Shown here piece by piece: positions 14,901 to 24,000 of a DNA stretch of 64,000 nt. Both the position numbers and the translations under genes were made by a program. The DNA comes from Mytilisepta virgata (taxonomy: Eukaryota > Mollusca > Bivalvia > Mytilida > Mytilidae). A model generated the notes under the pieces. It searched no databases. It was not told the origin of the DNA and saw only the letters and a list, made by a program, of their open reading frames with translations. The stretch's first letter is position 1; each line of letters opens with the position of its first letter. The stretch covers positions 56,344,372 through 56,408,371 of the forward strand of contig CM051518.1 of NCBI GenBank assembly GCA_028015205.1. The letters are read 5' to 3'.

Positions 14901-17900
14901 AACAAGCAAATTAAATTGCAATTAAAAAACTATGGCGTGCAACCCATTTTTATGTAATTGATTTTTATATGGAACTGTACTTAACAACCTTCATTCCCAC
15001 ATCTTTTAGCAACTGGTTTCTTGATGAAAAACTCTGAGTTTATATCAATTCTATACATTTTAAATAACAATCAGGTTTGTCCTTAAAATCAACATGGATC
15101 AAATGTTTGGAAACTAAACTAGCACAATTATAGAAACATCATATTTGTTCATGGTGACGTCATACTTTATGCAAAAATCAATGAATTGCATATAAAAAAT
15201 CGGAAATCCAATCTTGCAAAATATTTGCGGCATTTTGGCAGTAGAAGAGACAATAATGAATTATGACTATTGGTAGATTAATACTTTTTACTTTCATTTT
15301 AATGAAACATTTAAGATATTCATAGAAATGACTTGCAGTTTTAAGAAAGACAGACATTAACTAAATTATAAATATAATTCTACAGTATATACATTTTTTG
15401 TACACTCACTTTTGTAATAAATCTTTATCCACCATTGATTCTACTGATTCTATGAGTTGTTCAAATTCTTTAGCTTCAATTTGTTTCATCAAATTTCTAT
15501 ATCCATACTTGTGTGACAGCAAGGACTGAAAGTATACAAACATTCCATATGTACCAAGCCAGGACCCTGTATTTCAAGTGTCTGTCTCTTGTTCACTTAT
15601 TTATATATATTTATGGGCTTGTCTTTAGGTTGCTCATAATTGAAGACAACACAACAACAAACCATATATGTAATACAATTCTTTGATACCAATTCTGATG
15701 CAAAAGACTCATCAGTTGTGCTCAAGGCCTGAAATGTTGAAAACCAAAACAACAATCCAAAAAGTTTTAGAGCAAATTCAAAAATGCAAAAATGGCCAAA
15801 AGGGGCAAAGCCAAACCCATCTAAGGACAGAGCTATGCACAAGGGAGATACTCCTTAATTTTCAAAAATTTTACAATTTTGTAACAGTTCATTTTAAGAA
15901 TCAATTTCGGGCTAGTATCGAAATAGTAGCAACTGAGCTGGGGATACCCTTGGGGACTTGAAGTCCACCAGCAGTGGCATAGACTCAGTTGTTTAAATAC
16001 ATTTGTTTGATAGCAATTTTGATGCAGAAGATGTGCACATTTCATAATAAATCTTTTCCTGAGTTCAATCCTTTGGAATGTTGACTTTTACTGATGATTG
16101 TCTCATATCCCTACATATTCATATATCTATAGATGTTATGTCTCACAGGTAAGAAATGAGACCCCTCTTTAAAATGACAGACAAATTTTATATTTCCTAA
16201 AAAAGGAAACACCAGGAATATGCATTCAAGACATTTAAGTTTTGTAAATTTACTGAAAATGGAAAAACTGCAGCTTATACAAGTTTTTTAAACTTATCAA
16301 TGTCATTAATTATACATATTTCAATTATACAAAAAAATTAAAAGCCAGATATTTGCCTTAAAAAAAAAAATACTGGGCAACTTGTATCAGGTATATTTTG
16401 AAATGATGGAGTGATTGAATTTTGAACGTAGTAATAAAAATAACATATCAAATAATTCAATATCAATTCAGATATCTTACTACAAAATTAGGTCCTGTAG
16501 AGAGTTTCTGGCACTGTTCTAATTCTCTTAGACAGAGATCAACAACACTATGGTCGTCAGCAGCCTCGTCTCTGACACCCCACCTCATATCAACAACCTG
16601 AAACTCATAACCATGGTCCTGACAAAAACTTCTAATTCTGGGATAAGAATAAACCATCCAACCATTTCTCTCATACTTTGTATCTGAAAAATTACATATT
16701 TATTTTAACATGTAACTAACTGCTTTAACTGTTGATATATGTAAAGGCATATCTACCAGTTGAAACTGTCAAAAATCATTTGCTTATTATATTTGTTTCA
16801 AAGAAAAACAGAATTTAAATTGGAGAATCAATGTTTTTTTAAACTGTTGTTTCAACTGTTTATAAATGAATAAAAAATGAAAGATCTACAAAGAATTTAA
16901 TTAAGGATGCTCGCTGATCATGTTTTGGTCTTTTTATCAGATTTTCGGAGTCCTCAGGTTTTATCTATTTCTTAAACATTAAATTTTTTGCCCATGAACC
17001 TCCACTTTTTCTTTTATAATACAATCATATATACCTTAAAATGGTATTTGACAAAATTTTATGAAATCCTATTTATTTTTTTATACATTTTTGAGAGACT
17101 GAAGTTGCCAATACAAAGACAATGAAAAATCCATAGAAAACCTATTTCATGCAAATTTTTAAGGCTTTATAGCTCTAAAATGAGCACATGAACCTATATT
17201 TTTTCTTGCTTATTTGTTTACTATTCATATGTTCTCTCAAACTAAAACACCTATTTCAAATCCTATTTATTTCCTATTAGATAGGTGATCATCCTTAAAG
17301 CAAAACAAAATGTACTGTAGAATGGACCATTTCCAATTGAACATTATTTTAAAAGATCTATTACAGTCAGAGCGCAAACATATATAAAAACAGAAGATTT
17401 GGTCAAAGGACATCTATAATGTTTCTAAAATTTCAAATGAATTTTTTATCAGTGTTTTATATGTTTTGCTTCTGTAACCATGTGAATGTTTATTTGATTG
17501 CAGTTTTTGATATGCTCTTATAAACTCTGACTAATCAGGAGGGTGCTTATAAATTTGTTTGCTCTTCTATAAGATCAGCATGTCACACCTTCAATAAACA
17601 AACATTATCTGAAGGTCTGATCCTACAGTTCATATTTAATTTCTCTTCTGCCTTTGTGTTTGAACAATATTTTTCATTTAAAATATGGCATAAATGCTGA
17701 GAACATAAAAATATTTTTTTGATAATGTCTGTTACAAAGTTACAATTGGAACATAAAAACATTAAGCTCTTTAAAAAACAATGCAATTATTATACCTGTA
17801 CCATTCAAATTATTTATTTTCTCCTTAAAACCAAAAATGAAAGCAAGTACTTTTAATGTATTTTAAATTCAATGTACATAAATTATAACTTTTATAACAT

Positions 17901-20900
17901 AAAATTCTAGTCAAGGGGAAATGTTTTATCAATCTTTTCTTTTGTTATTTTTGTACTTATGATTTTTAAAATTTCACTATTGAACATGCTGATTATAAAC
18001 AGCAGATTTTCCGAACATACCTATTTCACACTACATGTGCATAGACATACATATATTAGTATAATACATTTTGTACTTAATAAATAAATGTGTTTTTTAG
18101 TATTTAAATTTATCACAGTGTGTCAGTATCAATTATCTAATAATTTTATATATAAATGTATGAATAAATATGCAAATACAACTGTAGGTTGGCTTTGATG
18201 TTAGACGTAGGTATACAAATATATACATTTGTACTTAAAATCTTATTTAATAGATTAAACTATTCAGTACCATGAGTATATAAATATATAATAAAAATAT
18301 CAATAATTCAACATACATGACTAACCTTGGTTAATCTAATCATGATTTTCAGTTTTTCTTATGCAAAATGTGGATTTTTGTATGATCTATCTACTCAATA
18401 TTCACAATTTTTGGATTAATTCTAGGGATAACTTTAAGAAGCTTCATAAATATATCATTTTCATCAAATAACAAACAAAAATTAAAATAAGTTTCATAAT
18501 TAATGGACATATATGTTTTTTTTAAGCTTTGTCTTGTTTCTGTGGCAACTACTGCTAATTTCAATAATGCATAACTCCTGTGAAGTTCAATAATCATTTT
18601 AAGAAATTGGTCAGAAAAATTATTAGCAAGTTTTTCAAACAGAATAGCTTTTTTTTAAACAACCAAGGTCTTATACATTTTAACAGGTATATGTATTTTC
18701 TTTGAATGTACAGAAGAGTAGAAATTGATAAGATGATAATTACCTGTGAATGTACTGCTGGTAAAAATCCTAACAATTTTTGATGTTGGCGGAAACTTTT
18801 GACTTGTGTCTCCAAGTAAAATTGGATTGCTCGTACATTTATCTTTTCTAGCTTGTATTTTAGCTTTGCTGAAGCCACGTGTAAATCTCTTCTGTACATC
18901 AGCCTTCTTACTGACAGCGGAAGAAATTCTTTTACGAGCTTCTTCGAACTGCATGGTTTTCTCCTTAATGTAAGAAGGTTGTCCATTTTGTGTTTCTGCT
19001 GGTTTTTGAGCTCTTGGAGCAGATGTTTCCTTTTTCTGAGACTGTTCTTTCTGTATATTGTTGTGTGGTGTTTGTTGAACATTTAGCTGAACACCATCTT
19101 TCTGTTTTGAAATTGGTTGTTTATTTTGTACTCTGAAAAAATTTCACATTAACAATCTAATATCTTCAGTTAACGAGAATGATACATAATCTTTACCATT
19201 TATATCATGAATTTTAGTTATTTGAACATAAGACATTTATGCAGTCTATGCAGAGATAGAAAAAAAAAATATGACTGCATATATATTTTCTATTGTTTTA
19301 TTATTAAAGTGCAACCTGATATAACATGTTAATACAAATATGAAACATTTTTTATAATGTCAGCCAGCCTTCATAGGCTTATGATGCACTGTACTTCTAA
19401 CGTTCTCATAAGTATCTGTTATAAATATCAGATATCAATTAGTTGTACAATAAACAATTAGTTAATTTTTTCTCATTAATGTTTGTGTTCTAATATTAGA
19501 AATGTTAGTGATAAATTTTGACACTATTTTAGTACCGGCACTGAGTAAAAAGTTGAATTTATCCAGACAGACATGTTATCAAAATTACAGTTATATCTCT
19601 GTTGACAGTCCATAAACATACACTTTCTCTGTAATTAATGAGCAGGGCAATGTAATATAAAGTGTCTTTCATCTTCTTATATGACAGTATTTTACATGAG
19701 TGTGAGATTTTGGAAATTATCAGAGAACCCATGGATCTTAAAATTTATAAGTGTCCAGCTTTTTAAGAGAAGCAACTATTTGATTCTGATGGAGTCATGG
19801 GGGGACAAGGAAGTGACATTTGCAGCATCAACAAACCTGTTAATTTTGACACATTTGTGCATTTAATTTCTTTTCAAAATATATTACTAATTGATTGTAG
19901 GTAATATTTGATCCTGCCTCTCTTTTTCACAATATTTTTTTCAAATACAAGACTTATTCCATCATACATCTCTGAAATATGATACATATATATATATAGA
20001 TGAACATCTAACCATATGTAAAGCCAAAGTTAGAGCAGAGAAAACAAAATAATTTTGTGATACCTAAATTTCAGATTATAAAGCTCAATATCAAATTATA
20101 CATACTGAATATTTCAAAATTATCCCACGTCTTACCTGAAAAGACTACATGTACAATATAATGTAGCAATATATGCAGATCTATAAGGCAAGCCGGTATT
20201 CAATTTCAAGATATCTTATAAAGTTAATAAGATATCTTATTGTTGGCTTTCTGTACATTTTGAAAAGAATTGTTACCATTGGTATATATGTGGTGCAGAT
20301 TGGTCATCTTTATTTTTTCATCTTTTTTAACAATGGTTCCACAGTTACAGTCAGTGGCCATAAATGAGTTTCCACTTAAAGATTTTCTTATATATTACCT
20401 ATATATAACCACATATTTTCATAATTTTGTCCTGAACTTATTTTTTGTCTCATTTAAATGAAATTGTATTGATCAAAAGAGAAATATCTATAAATTATAC
20501 TAATTGTATCAAAATATTTTATTGTTTTTTTTTTTTAAAAATCCGCAATTCTAATACAAATATTCATTTTTAACAACATTAAACCTATATGTATGTAATT
20601 TAGGCGTGCATAATTTTTAGTTGCATATGTAATCTGTCTGGTACAGAGCATCTTTTTTGTTGTTGCATGTCTTAAACAGAGTCAGCTACGGAACCGTAGC
20701 CTTAATATAGTCCTTGTGCTGTTAGGCCGGAACTACATGTATCACTAAAACAGCACAAGGACTATAAATGTTACAGTTCCGCAGCTAGAGCAGGGCATGC
20801 TTTTGTAAATTAATTGCATGCCAATGAACAGGGTATGTTTTTTGTAAAGGCCTGCCATTAACAGTGTCCATTTTTGCAAATGCAATCGGTACAAATACAC

Positions 20901-23793
20901 CACTGTTCCAACCCGCGGAATGAAATCTTACTGGTGTCTGAGACTACTTTAACACATATATTATAGTAGTCTCAGCTGGTGTTAAGGATTTCTCCAAAAT
21001 TTCATAATTATAGAATAAGAAATAACATGACGACAACATTTTATATCGGGAAACTGATTTACCTTCTGTTCTGAATATTGTCTTTTTTTAATTTAACTGA
21101 AATATGAAGTATTTAACAATTATTTTGTACCTTCCATTGAACCATGCTAATTCCTCCTTTCTACCGGAAGGCAGAAAACTAAGAAGGTAAATCCATCCTG
21201 GAAAGAGTTCCGTACAAGACAGGAGCAATCCGTCGTTCGCGGTTCAATGTTTGCACATGAGCTCGGCAACGGTTTATAATTAAACACCTGATTTTGATTC
21301 ATATATTTAGGAACCACAAAAAATGACCGTATTTTCGTGGTTCCAATTGCTCAGAAATCTGATGTTTCACTGATATATGAAAAAATAACAAGAATATTCA
21401 AAATTTCTACTGGTAGCTCCGAAAATGATGAATAGACCCAAATTCTTAATATCATAACACTTACTTGTTGTTTGTAATTTTATAAAGCAGTCGCTGGGAC
21501 GGCAAAAATACTCTCCACTTCGATCAAAGTTTATCAAATTACTACTTTAAATACTCCTTAATCTCGGTTTTTTCGTTATTTTATTTTTTTTATTCTTTTT
21601 TTTTCATGTTTTGTTATGTTATGTGTATTGTTTACTATGTAAAATTGTTTAACCTCACTGGTAAAAATTTGATTTTTTTTTAAATTATTTACTCCATGGT
21701 TCATATATATTTTTCAAAAATGTGATGATTGATCATTATAAACTTTATGCCGCCGAGTCATCGTAGCCCTATTTATATTTAAACCATTAAAAATTATACA
21801 ACCAATGGCAAAAAGTTACCCTTTTCTCATATCCTGCATTGGTGTAGAAGCACAAAATCGGTGGTCATGAGATTCCTTCGTTGGTGTGTTCGCTATAACA
21901 CTCTCGGGGGACCGATGATGCGTGTGTGTACTTTAGATTGTTGGTGTGTTCAATGTAAAACTTTTGAAGAATATGCGTGCATATCTATATATGTTTGGGG
22001 GGAAATGCATTCAAATAAGCAAGAAAACTATTAAAGCATTCATACATTATGGTTACATGAGATTTTGGTTCACCGTTGGCACATCGCCGGAAACTCACGG
22101 CCGGTCGTGCTTACGCTGTGCTACAATTACCGGCCGCCCCATCTTCGCTAGCCAAGGGTTACGATCCGGCCCCTCCTCTCACGGCGAATCGTAATTAACC
22201 CTTGGCTAGCAAAGATGCGACCGCCCCATTGCGCTTACAAAGAGTATCACAGCGTGAGCGCGACCGATACGGTGAGTTTACGACGATGAAATACATTTTG
22301 TACTACCAGCATGTTCGATGTATTAGAGTCTTAAGAAAACATATTAGTAAAATCATTGATACCAGTTTTGATGTAAACGTTGTGCGCATTTCTTCGGTTT
22401 ACGATTCATCAGTTGTGTTTAAGACATAAAATGTTGAAAACCAAGACAATAGTGCAAAAAGGTTTAAGAGAAATTCGAAAATTCCAAAAGACCTACAGTG
22501 TAAAGCAATTCGAAAACATCTAAGGACAGAGGAAGTTACTCCTTACTTTTCATAAAATATAAGATTAGATGACAATAGCATCAGCTAGATAAAACCCCTC
22601 AAAAGAAATCCGGAGAATTAATACGACTATAAAGACAAATAAAATGATTGATAAAAAAAAAAACAAAAATAATTGACCCTGATTGCCAAGTTTTTTTTCA
22701 ACTAGCCAACATAATGAACGACAAGACATCTGTAAACGAGTCACCAAAATCTTTGAACTATAGAATCTTCAAGGAAAAACTAGCATTTGAAGATTATTTT
22801 AATATTCTAAAATTACCAGATGCCATCAAGTTGTGTAGATATAGAACAGGAAATCATCATCTTCCAATTGAAACTGGCAGATGGAGGAATATAGATCGAC
22901 AGAATAGATATTGCACTCTCTGTAATTGTCAGAAACTTGGCGATGAATTTCACTATGTGTTAGAATGCCAATTTTTGACTGATAAGCGAAAACAACTTAT
23001 TCCAAAATATTTTGTACAAAGACCAAATATATATAAATTTTCAGAACTTATGTCAACCAAAAAGCCGTCACTGTTACGCAAGCTTTGTACCTTCATTAAA
23101 TTCATTTCAAAAAATGTTGGAACTCCTGGCTGATTTCCTTGTCTCACTACTTTGTATGTGATATGTGGATGGGTTGGGGTTTGTGACTGTTTTTCTTTCT
23201 CTCTTTGTACATATTGTATATATTTATTTATTATCATTGTTATGTTATAACTTCTCTGTACCAATGTAATTGGCTGTGTGAGAATAAAGATATATACAAA
23301 GGAACTCAACGACACTACCCACGAAAGGTAATTTTGATATTCAATTATGCACAAACTTACAGTTAAATAACTTATACTTATGGGGATGTTTTGCCTTTAT
23401 GTCCAGTTTCTTCTGTTTTCTTTATTCTATTTCCTTGTGTGCATGCCTAGCTACGCCACTATGTGATGCAACCATTTAATTTCAGTTGGGAAGGGGGGGG
23501 GGGGGGGGGGTAAGAAGTTTAGTTCCCAATGATATTTTTAAAATTTGAACTTTTTTCGCCGCATAAAAAAATTATCTGATAACTGTCAGATTAAATGCCA
23601 TATAAGGTAAGAAAATGAGGTCATGTTTTTATTTCATAACATGCAACTTAGTTACACATAAACAACAAAATATATTTATATATAAAGTGTACAGATATAC
23701 ATACATACGTAAATAACAGGTATTCAAAAGACAGTTATCTTACCGGACTGACGAGGAGGCGGCACTGGAAGCCTTAGAACTCCCTGACCCCAT
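207..23793 (-). CDS. NACHT-type STAND NTPase, NWD1/TTC41/NPHP3-like (N-terminal 632 residues, partial)
   Basis: Eleven exons join in phase: 23793-23744, 19132-18744, 16683-16481, 15525-15410, 12951-12740, 11700-11572, 10855-10727, 7792-7584, 6864-6722, 5666-5564, 419-207. All introns are GT-AG, and the running length (1,896 nt) keeps frame at every junction. Domain order: residues 1-7 MGSGSSK (N-myristoylation consensus); 17-130 basic, Gln-rich linker; 135-260 DUF4062/TIR-like domain ([39 protein letters not shown]); 260-480 connecting domain; 497-505 P-loop GSSGCGKTS; 583-591 Walker [10 protein letters not shown]. Family knowledge: such proteins are ATP-driven switches or scaffolds, with C-terminal TPR or WD40 repeats that lie outside this window. 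The order matches proteins annotated in bivalves as NWD1-like or TPR repeat-containing DDB_G0287407-like. Which repeat type follows cannot be told here. A myristoylated N-terminus suggests membrane or ciliary anchoring, as in NPHP3 (inference). No stop or frameshift is seen in any exon. Confidence 0.9.
1749..1875. repeat. Hairpin (MITE-like inverted repeat)
   Basis: Arms 1749-1778 and 1846-1875 are inverted copies (for example CTGAATT.AAATACTA.AAAT). A second complementary pair (GAACTACG / CGTAGTTC) lies inside. It abuts the next element directly. Confidence 0.75.
1879..2515. repeat. MITE with ~33-bp terminal inverted repeats
   Basis: The left end 1879-1911 and right end 2483-2515 are inverted copies with about 30/33 matches and contain TTGGTTTACGGAT. 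About 640 bp, no coding capacity. The right end is preceded by a poly-T tract. Confidence 0.7.
2680..3330 (+). repeat. Two-unit dispersed repeat (316-bp spacing) with (GACA)n
   Basis: Two near copies start at 2,713 and 3,029 with GATCATGTC.AACACTGTGT. A (GACA)n microsatellite lies at 2964-2991 at the end of unit one. Short open frames here come from the repeat and are not genes. Confidence 0.7.
4373..5500 (+). mobile_element. Tandem-repeat-bearing non-autonomous element (Helitron/HINE-like?)
   Basis: The left end is AGAGGCTCCATGGAGCCTGA followed by CTCACCTGG. The right end is GGCCTTTTAGGCCAGGTGAG. CTCACCTGG and CCAGGTGAG are complementary, and each end has a stem-loop. The core has about five ~168-bp units beginning near GTCCGGCTGTGG at 4498, 4633, 4801, 4971 and 5138. 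Ends with hairpins plus a minisatellite core resemble Helentron-derived HINEs (inference); no coding sequence. Confidence 0.6.
5564..5666 (-). CDS. NACHT gene exon 10
   Basis: Residues 527-561: [20 protein letters not shown], then [21 protein letters not shown]-x-x-S-S is the usual segment after Walker A in NWD1-like proteins. A second AG lies 9 nt into the exon (TTTTTAG|GAAC), but using it breaks the conserved motif, so the outer acceptor (TTATTAG|ATT) is preferred. Confidence 0.87.
5740..6620 (+). repeat. ~166-bp tandem repeat, about 5 units
   Basis: GTACATGTGGTGACT-type landmarks fall at about 5797, 5966, 6132, 6298 and 6449 (spacings 169, 166, 166, 151). The units share GATCAGCGGTCTCAG and CCATAACTCCC. 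It ends in a GGACAGA-rich tail. Fills most of intron 9 (5667-6721). Confidence 0.8.
6722..6864 (-). CDS. NACHT gene exon 9: Walker A
   Basis: Residues 480-526. [20 protein letters not shown] is a clear P-loop: GSSGCGKTS at residues 497-505, with Lys503 and Thr504 as expected nucleotide contacts. It is followed by an amphipathic helix and a hydrophobic strand (NAAIIC). Acceptor TATTATAG|AAA, donor GCAG|GTAGTA. Confidence 0.93.
6865..7583 (-). other. Intron 8 of the NACHT gene
   Basis: About 720 bp, AT-rich. A short CCCCCC-rich stretch near 7,125 is the only notable composition change. No repeat or gene seen. Confidence 0.7.
7584..7792 (-). CDS. NACHT gene exon 8: entry to NACHT domain
   Basis: Residues 410-479. 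It holds [20 protein letters not shown], which fits the HxxFCxxxCxxFxGRxxxL signature that precedes the P-loop in this family. Acceptor TTTTTTAG|GA, donor AAAG|GTGAATT (phase 0). Confidence 0.9.
8354..9077 (+). mobile_element. Second copy of the AGAGGCTCC...AGGTGAGC element family
   Basis: Begins AAGAGGCTCCCAAGAGCCTG then CGCTCACCTG, and ends CAGGTGAGCTAA. Inside are about three ~115-bp units sharing ATATGGTTGCTAGG.ACTTTT. Same terminal design as the element at 4373-5500 but a different core. Lies in intron 7. Confidence 0.6.
9558..9815 (+). repeat. 86-bp tandem repeat, 3 units
   Basis: TTAGAATTGACAAT recurs at 9623, 9709 and 9795. Units share AATGTTGATAAAAAGCACAT. In intron 7. Confidence 0.8.
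10067..10473 (+). repeat. ~400-bp MITE, copy 1
   Basis: The ends are TTAAGGATGATCGCTGG and (reverse) AAGGATGCTCCCTGG, so inverted termini. The body matches 16911-17298 on the opposite strand almost throughout. Lies in intron 7; its open frames are not genes. Confidence 0.75.
10727..10855 (-). CDS. NACHT gene exon 7
   Basis: Residues 367-409, from [20 protein letters not shown] to [12 protein letters not shown]. The phase-1 acceptor (TATTTAG|AT) and donor (GAAG|GTATTT) match the neighbouring exons. Charged helical sequence with no catalytic motif. It is the weakest of the exons by motif alone; its support is phase, splice sites and position. Confidence 0.8.
10911..11092 (+). repeat. Near-perfect 91-bp tandem duplication
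   Basis: Units 10911-11001 and 11002-11092 differ at only a few positions, so the duplication is recent. Lies in intron 6, just upstream (in gene sense) of exon 7's acceptor region. Confidence 0.85.
11572..11700 (-). CDS. NACHT gene exon 6
   Basis: Residues 324-366: [20 protein letters not shown], then [24 protein letters not shown] Val-Thr-Glu-x-Glu-Ile motif after the previous exon is typical of the domain that joins the DUF4062-like and NACHT parts. Acceptor CTGATAG|TT, donor ATAG|GTAAGA. Confidence 0.85.
12342..12493. repeat. Hairpin MITE, TTCACGGTGGCTT ends
   Basis: The left end TTCACGATGGCTTCAAAAT and the right end AAGCCACCGTGAA pair, and the pairing continues inward through TTTTACCA.GG and GCCAA.A.TTT. 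In intron 5. The 62-aa open frame here is the hairpin, not a gene. Confidence 0.8.
12740..12951 (-). CDS. NACHT gene exon 5
   Basis: Residues 253-323. It begins with the rest of a Lys codon, then [16 protein letters not shown], a conserved segment in this family, and ends [11 protein letters not shown]. Acceptor TTGACAG|A, donor ATCAG|GTAGGT. The ATG at 12980 lies upstream of the acceptor and is not a start. Confidence 0.88.
12952..15409 (-). other. Intron 4 of the NACHT gene
   Basis: 2.46 kb. Apart from the hairpin at 13545-13697 it is plain AT-rich sequence. The short minus-strand frames near 13,200 and 14,500 have no family features and are rejected. Confidence 0.75.
13545..13697. repeat. 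Hairpin MITE with ~48-bp arms
   Basis: Arms 13545-13592 (ATAACTAATCTTGA...ACCGAA) and 13647-13697 are inverted copies with a few mismatches. A short second inverted pair (AATTCAC / GTGAATT) fills the loop. In intron 4. Confidence 0.75.
15410..15525 (-). CDS. NACHT gene exon 4
   Basis: Acceptor CTTTCAG|TCC, donor AAAA|GTGAGTG. Codes [20 protein letters not shown] and on to KDLLQ (residues 215-252). The Leu-Leu-x-x-Lys-Tyr-Gly-Tyr-Arg segment follows NFV of exon 3 without a gap, as in family members (compare S/FLLGQKYGYRPLP). Confidence 0.88.
15660..16035 (+). repeat. Dispersed repeat, copies 1 and 3 of a family
   Basis: 15,680-15,862 matches 22,345-22,550 over TTGATACCA.TTTTGATG, CATCAGTTGTG, AAATGTTGAAAACCAA and CATCTAAGGACAGAG. 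A shorter related piece (GATGCAGAAGATGTGCACAT) sits at 16,010-16,035. In intron 3. Confidence 0.65.
16481..16683 (-). CDS. NACHT gene exon 3: core of DUF4062/TIR-like domain
   Basis: Codes residues 147-214. It starts DTKYERN and contains [19 protein letters not shown] followed by [20 protein letters not shown], the most diagnostic block of the NWD1/TTC41/DDB_G0287407 group. It ends [15 protein letters not shown] at a phase-0 donor (GTA|GTAAGATATC). Confidence 0.92.
16911..17298 (-). repeat. ~400-bp MITE, copy 2 (inverted relative to copy 1)
   Basis: Starts TTAAGGATGCTCGCTG and ends GATCATCCTTAA, so true inverted termini. The body is the reverse complement of 10067-10473. With copy 1 it forms a 6.4-kb-spaced inverted pair in one transcript. 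In intron 2. Confidence 0.75.
18744..19132 (-). CDS. NACHT gene exon 2: basic linker and start of DUF4062/TIR-like domain
   Basis: The acceptor is TTTTTTTCAG|AG and the donor is ACAG|GTAATT. It codes residues 17-146. The first ~90 residues are rich in Q, K, S and P and probably disordered. A helical stretch follows ([20 protein letters not shown]). The exon ends in [12 protein letters not shown], the first beta strand and loop of the N-terminal domain. The motif is split by the intron and completed by DTKYERN in exon 3, which independently confirms the junction. Confidence 0.88.
20683..20787. repeat. Hairpin, arms ~38 bp
   Basis: The outer pair CAGCTACGGAAC.GTA / TACAGTTCCGCAGCT and inner pair TATAGTCCTTGTGCTGTT / AACAGCACAAGGACTATA surround a loop of about 25 bases. 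A smaller inverted pair, TGAGACTACT / AGTAGTCTCA, follows at about 20,938-20,975. Confidence 0.8.
22082..22288. repeat. GC-rich 207-bp foldback element
   Basis: The arms pair from CATCGCCGGAAACTCAC to GTGAGTTTACGACGATG, then ACGCTGTG / CACAGCGTG, then CTTCGCTAGCCAAGGGTT / AACCCTTGGCTAGCAAAG, with ACGAT / ATCGT closing. It is markedly GC-rich against its surroundings. Two open frames running through it are shadows of the palindrome. Confidence 0.8.
22345..22560 (+). repeat. Dispersed repeat, copy 2 of the 15,660 family
   Basis: Aligns with 15,680-15,862 (TTGATACCAGTTTTGATG, CATCAGTTGTG, AATGTTGAAAACCAA, CATCTAAGGACAGAG). Both stop near CTCCTTA.TTTTCA. It is followed after ~90 bp by the LINE fragment, so it could belong to that element. 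Confidence 0.6.
22651..23133 (+). pseudogene. 5'-truncated non-LTR retrotransposon, ORF2 C-terminus
   Basis: An open frame of about 160 residues ends at 23,133. It holds [20 protein letters not shown] followed by [20 protein letters not shown], the zinc-knuckle-like tail (zf-RVT type C-x2-C...H-x4-C) found after the reverse transcriptase in many invertebrate LINEs. The endonuclease and reverse transcriptase are missing, the usual result of incomplete reverse transcription. About 150 bp of 3' sequence follows, with AATAAAGA near 23,284. Lies on the strand opposite the host gene, in intron 1. The ATG at 22,648 is fortuitous. Confidence 0.75.
23493..23510 (+). repeat. G18 homopolymer
   Basis: Uninterrupted run of 18 G. 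A G14 run sits at 24,548-24,561, and a third G-run near 40,366. Such tracts may form G-quadruplexes and are error-prone in sequencing. Confidence 0.9.
23744..23793 (-). CDS. NACHT gene exon 1: start codon and myristoylation signal
   Basis: Encodes [16 protein letters not shown] plus two bases of an Arg codon. Gly2, Ser6 and Lys7 fit the N-myristoyltransferase consensus. The donor is CCG|GTAAGA. The exon was chosen because its phase (2 nt over) is completed exactly by exon 2, 4.6 kb away, and no other ATG gives an open join. It is too short to stand out as an open frame by itself. Confidence 0.8.
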
Positions 23794-24000
23794 ACGTACT
23801 ATCTAACACCAATGTAAGTCATATCGACAGAAAAATCGACTGTACGTGTTGTTGTTGTGTTTCCGGGTGACTGATTCTAGTCGATCACATATTGGAATAT
23901 TGGATACTTTAAATAGCATGTTCAATTATTGATTTGGTTTGATTTCATAACAAACATGTATGAATGGTTTTGCATGATTTCAGCTGATAATTTAGCTTTG
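23794..24000 (-). promoter_or_regulatory. Probable 5' UTR/promoter of the NACHT gene
   Basis: Sequence just upstream of the ATG on the minus strand. No TATA box is seen. An ETS-like CCGGAA lies near 23,860. The transcription start is unknown and an upstream non-coding exon is possible. Placed here only by position. Confidence 0.25.

Larger units (their letters stand above)
19133..23743 (-). other. Intron 1 of the NACHT gene
   Basis: 4.6 kb between the 50-nt first exon and exon 2. It contains two hairpins (20683-20787, 22082-22288), a dispersed repeat (22345-22560), a truncated LINE (22651-23290) and a G18 run at 23493-23510. 19,133-20,680 shows nothing recognisable. Confidence 0.75.

Noticed and set aside
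18594..19082. 162-aa minus-strand frame overlapping exon 2
   Set aside because: Out-of-frame shadow of NACHT exon 2, which is supported by splice sites and the conserved [10 protein letters not shown] motif.
22202..22429. 75-aa and 82-aa plus-strand frames around 21,946-22,429
   Set aside because: They run through the two arms of the GC-rich foldback; the arginine/serine-rich segments mirror each other and no family is recognised.
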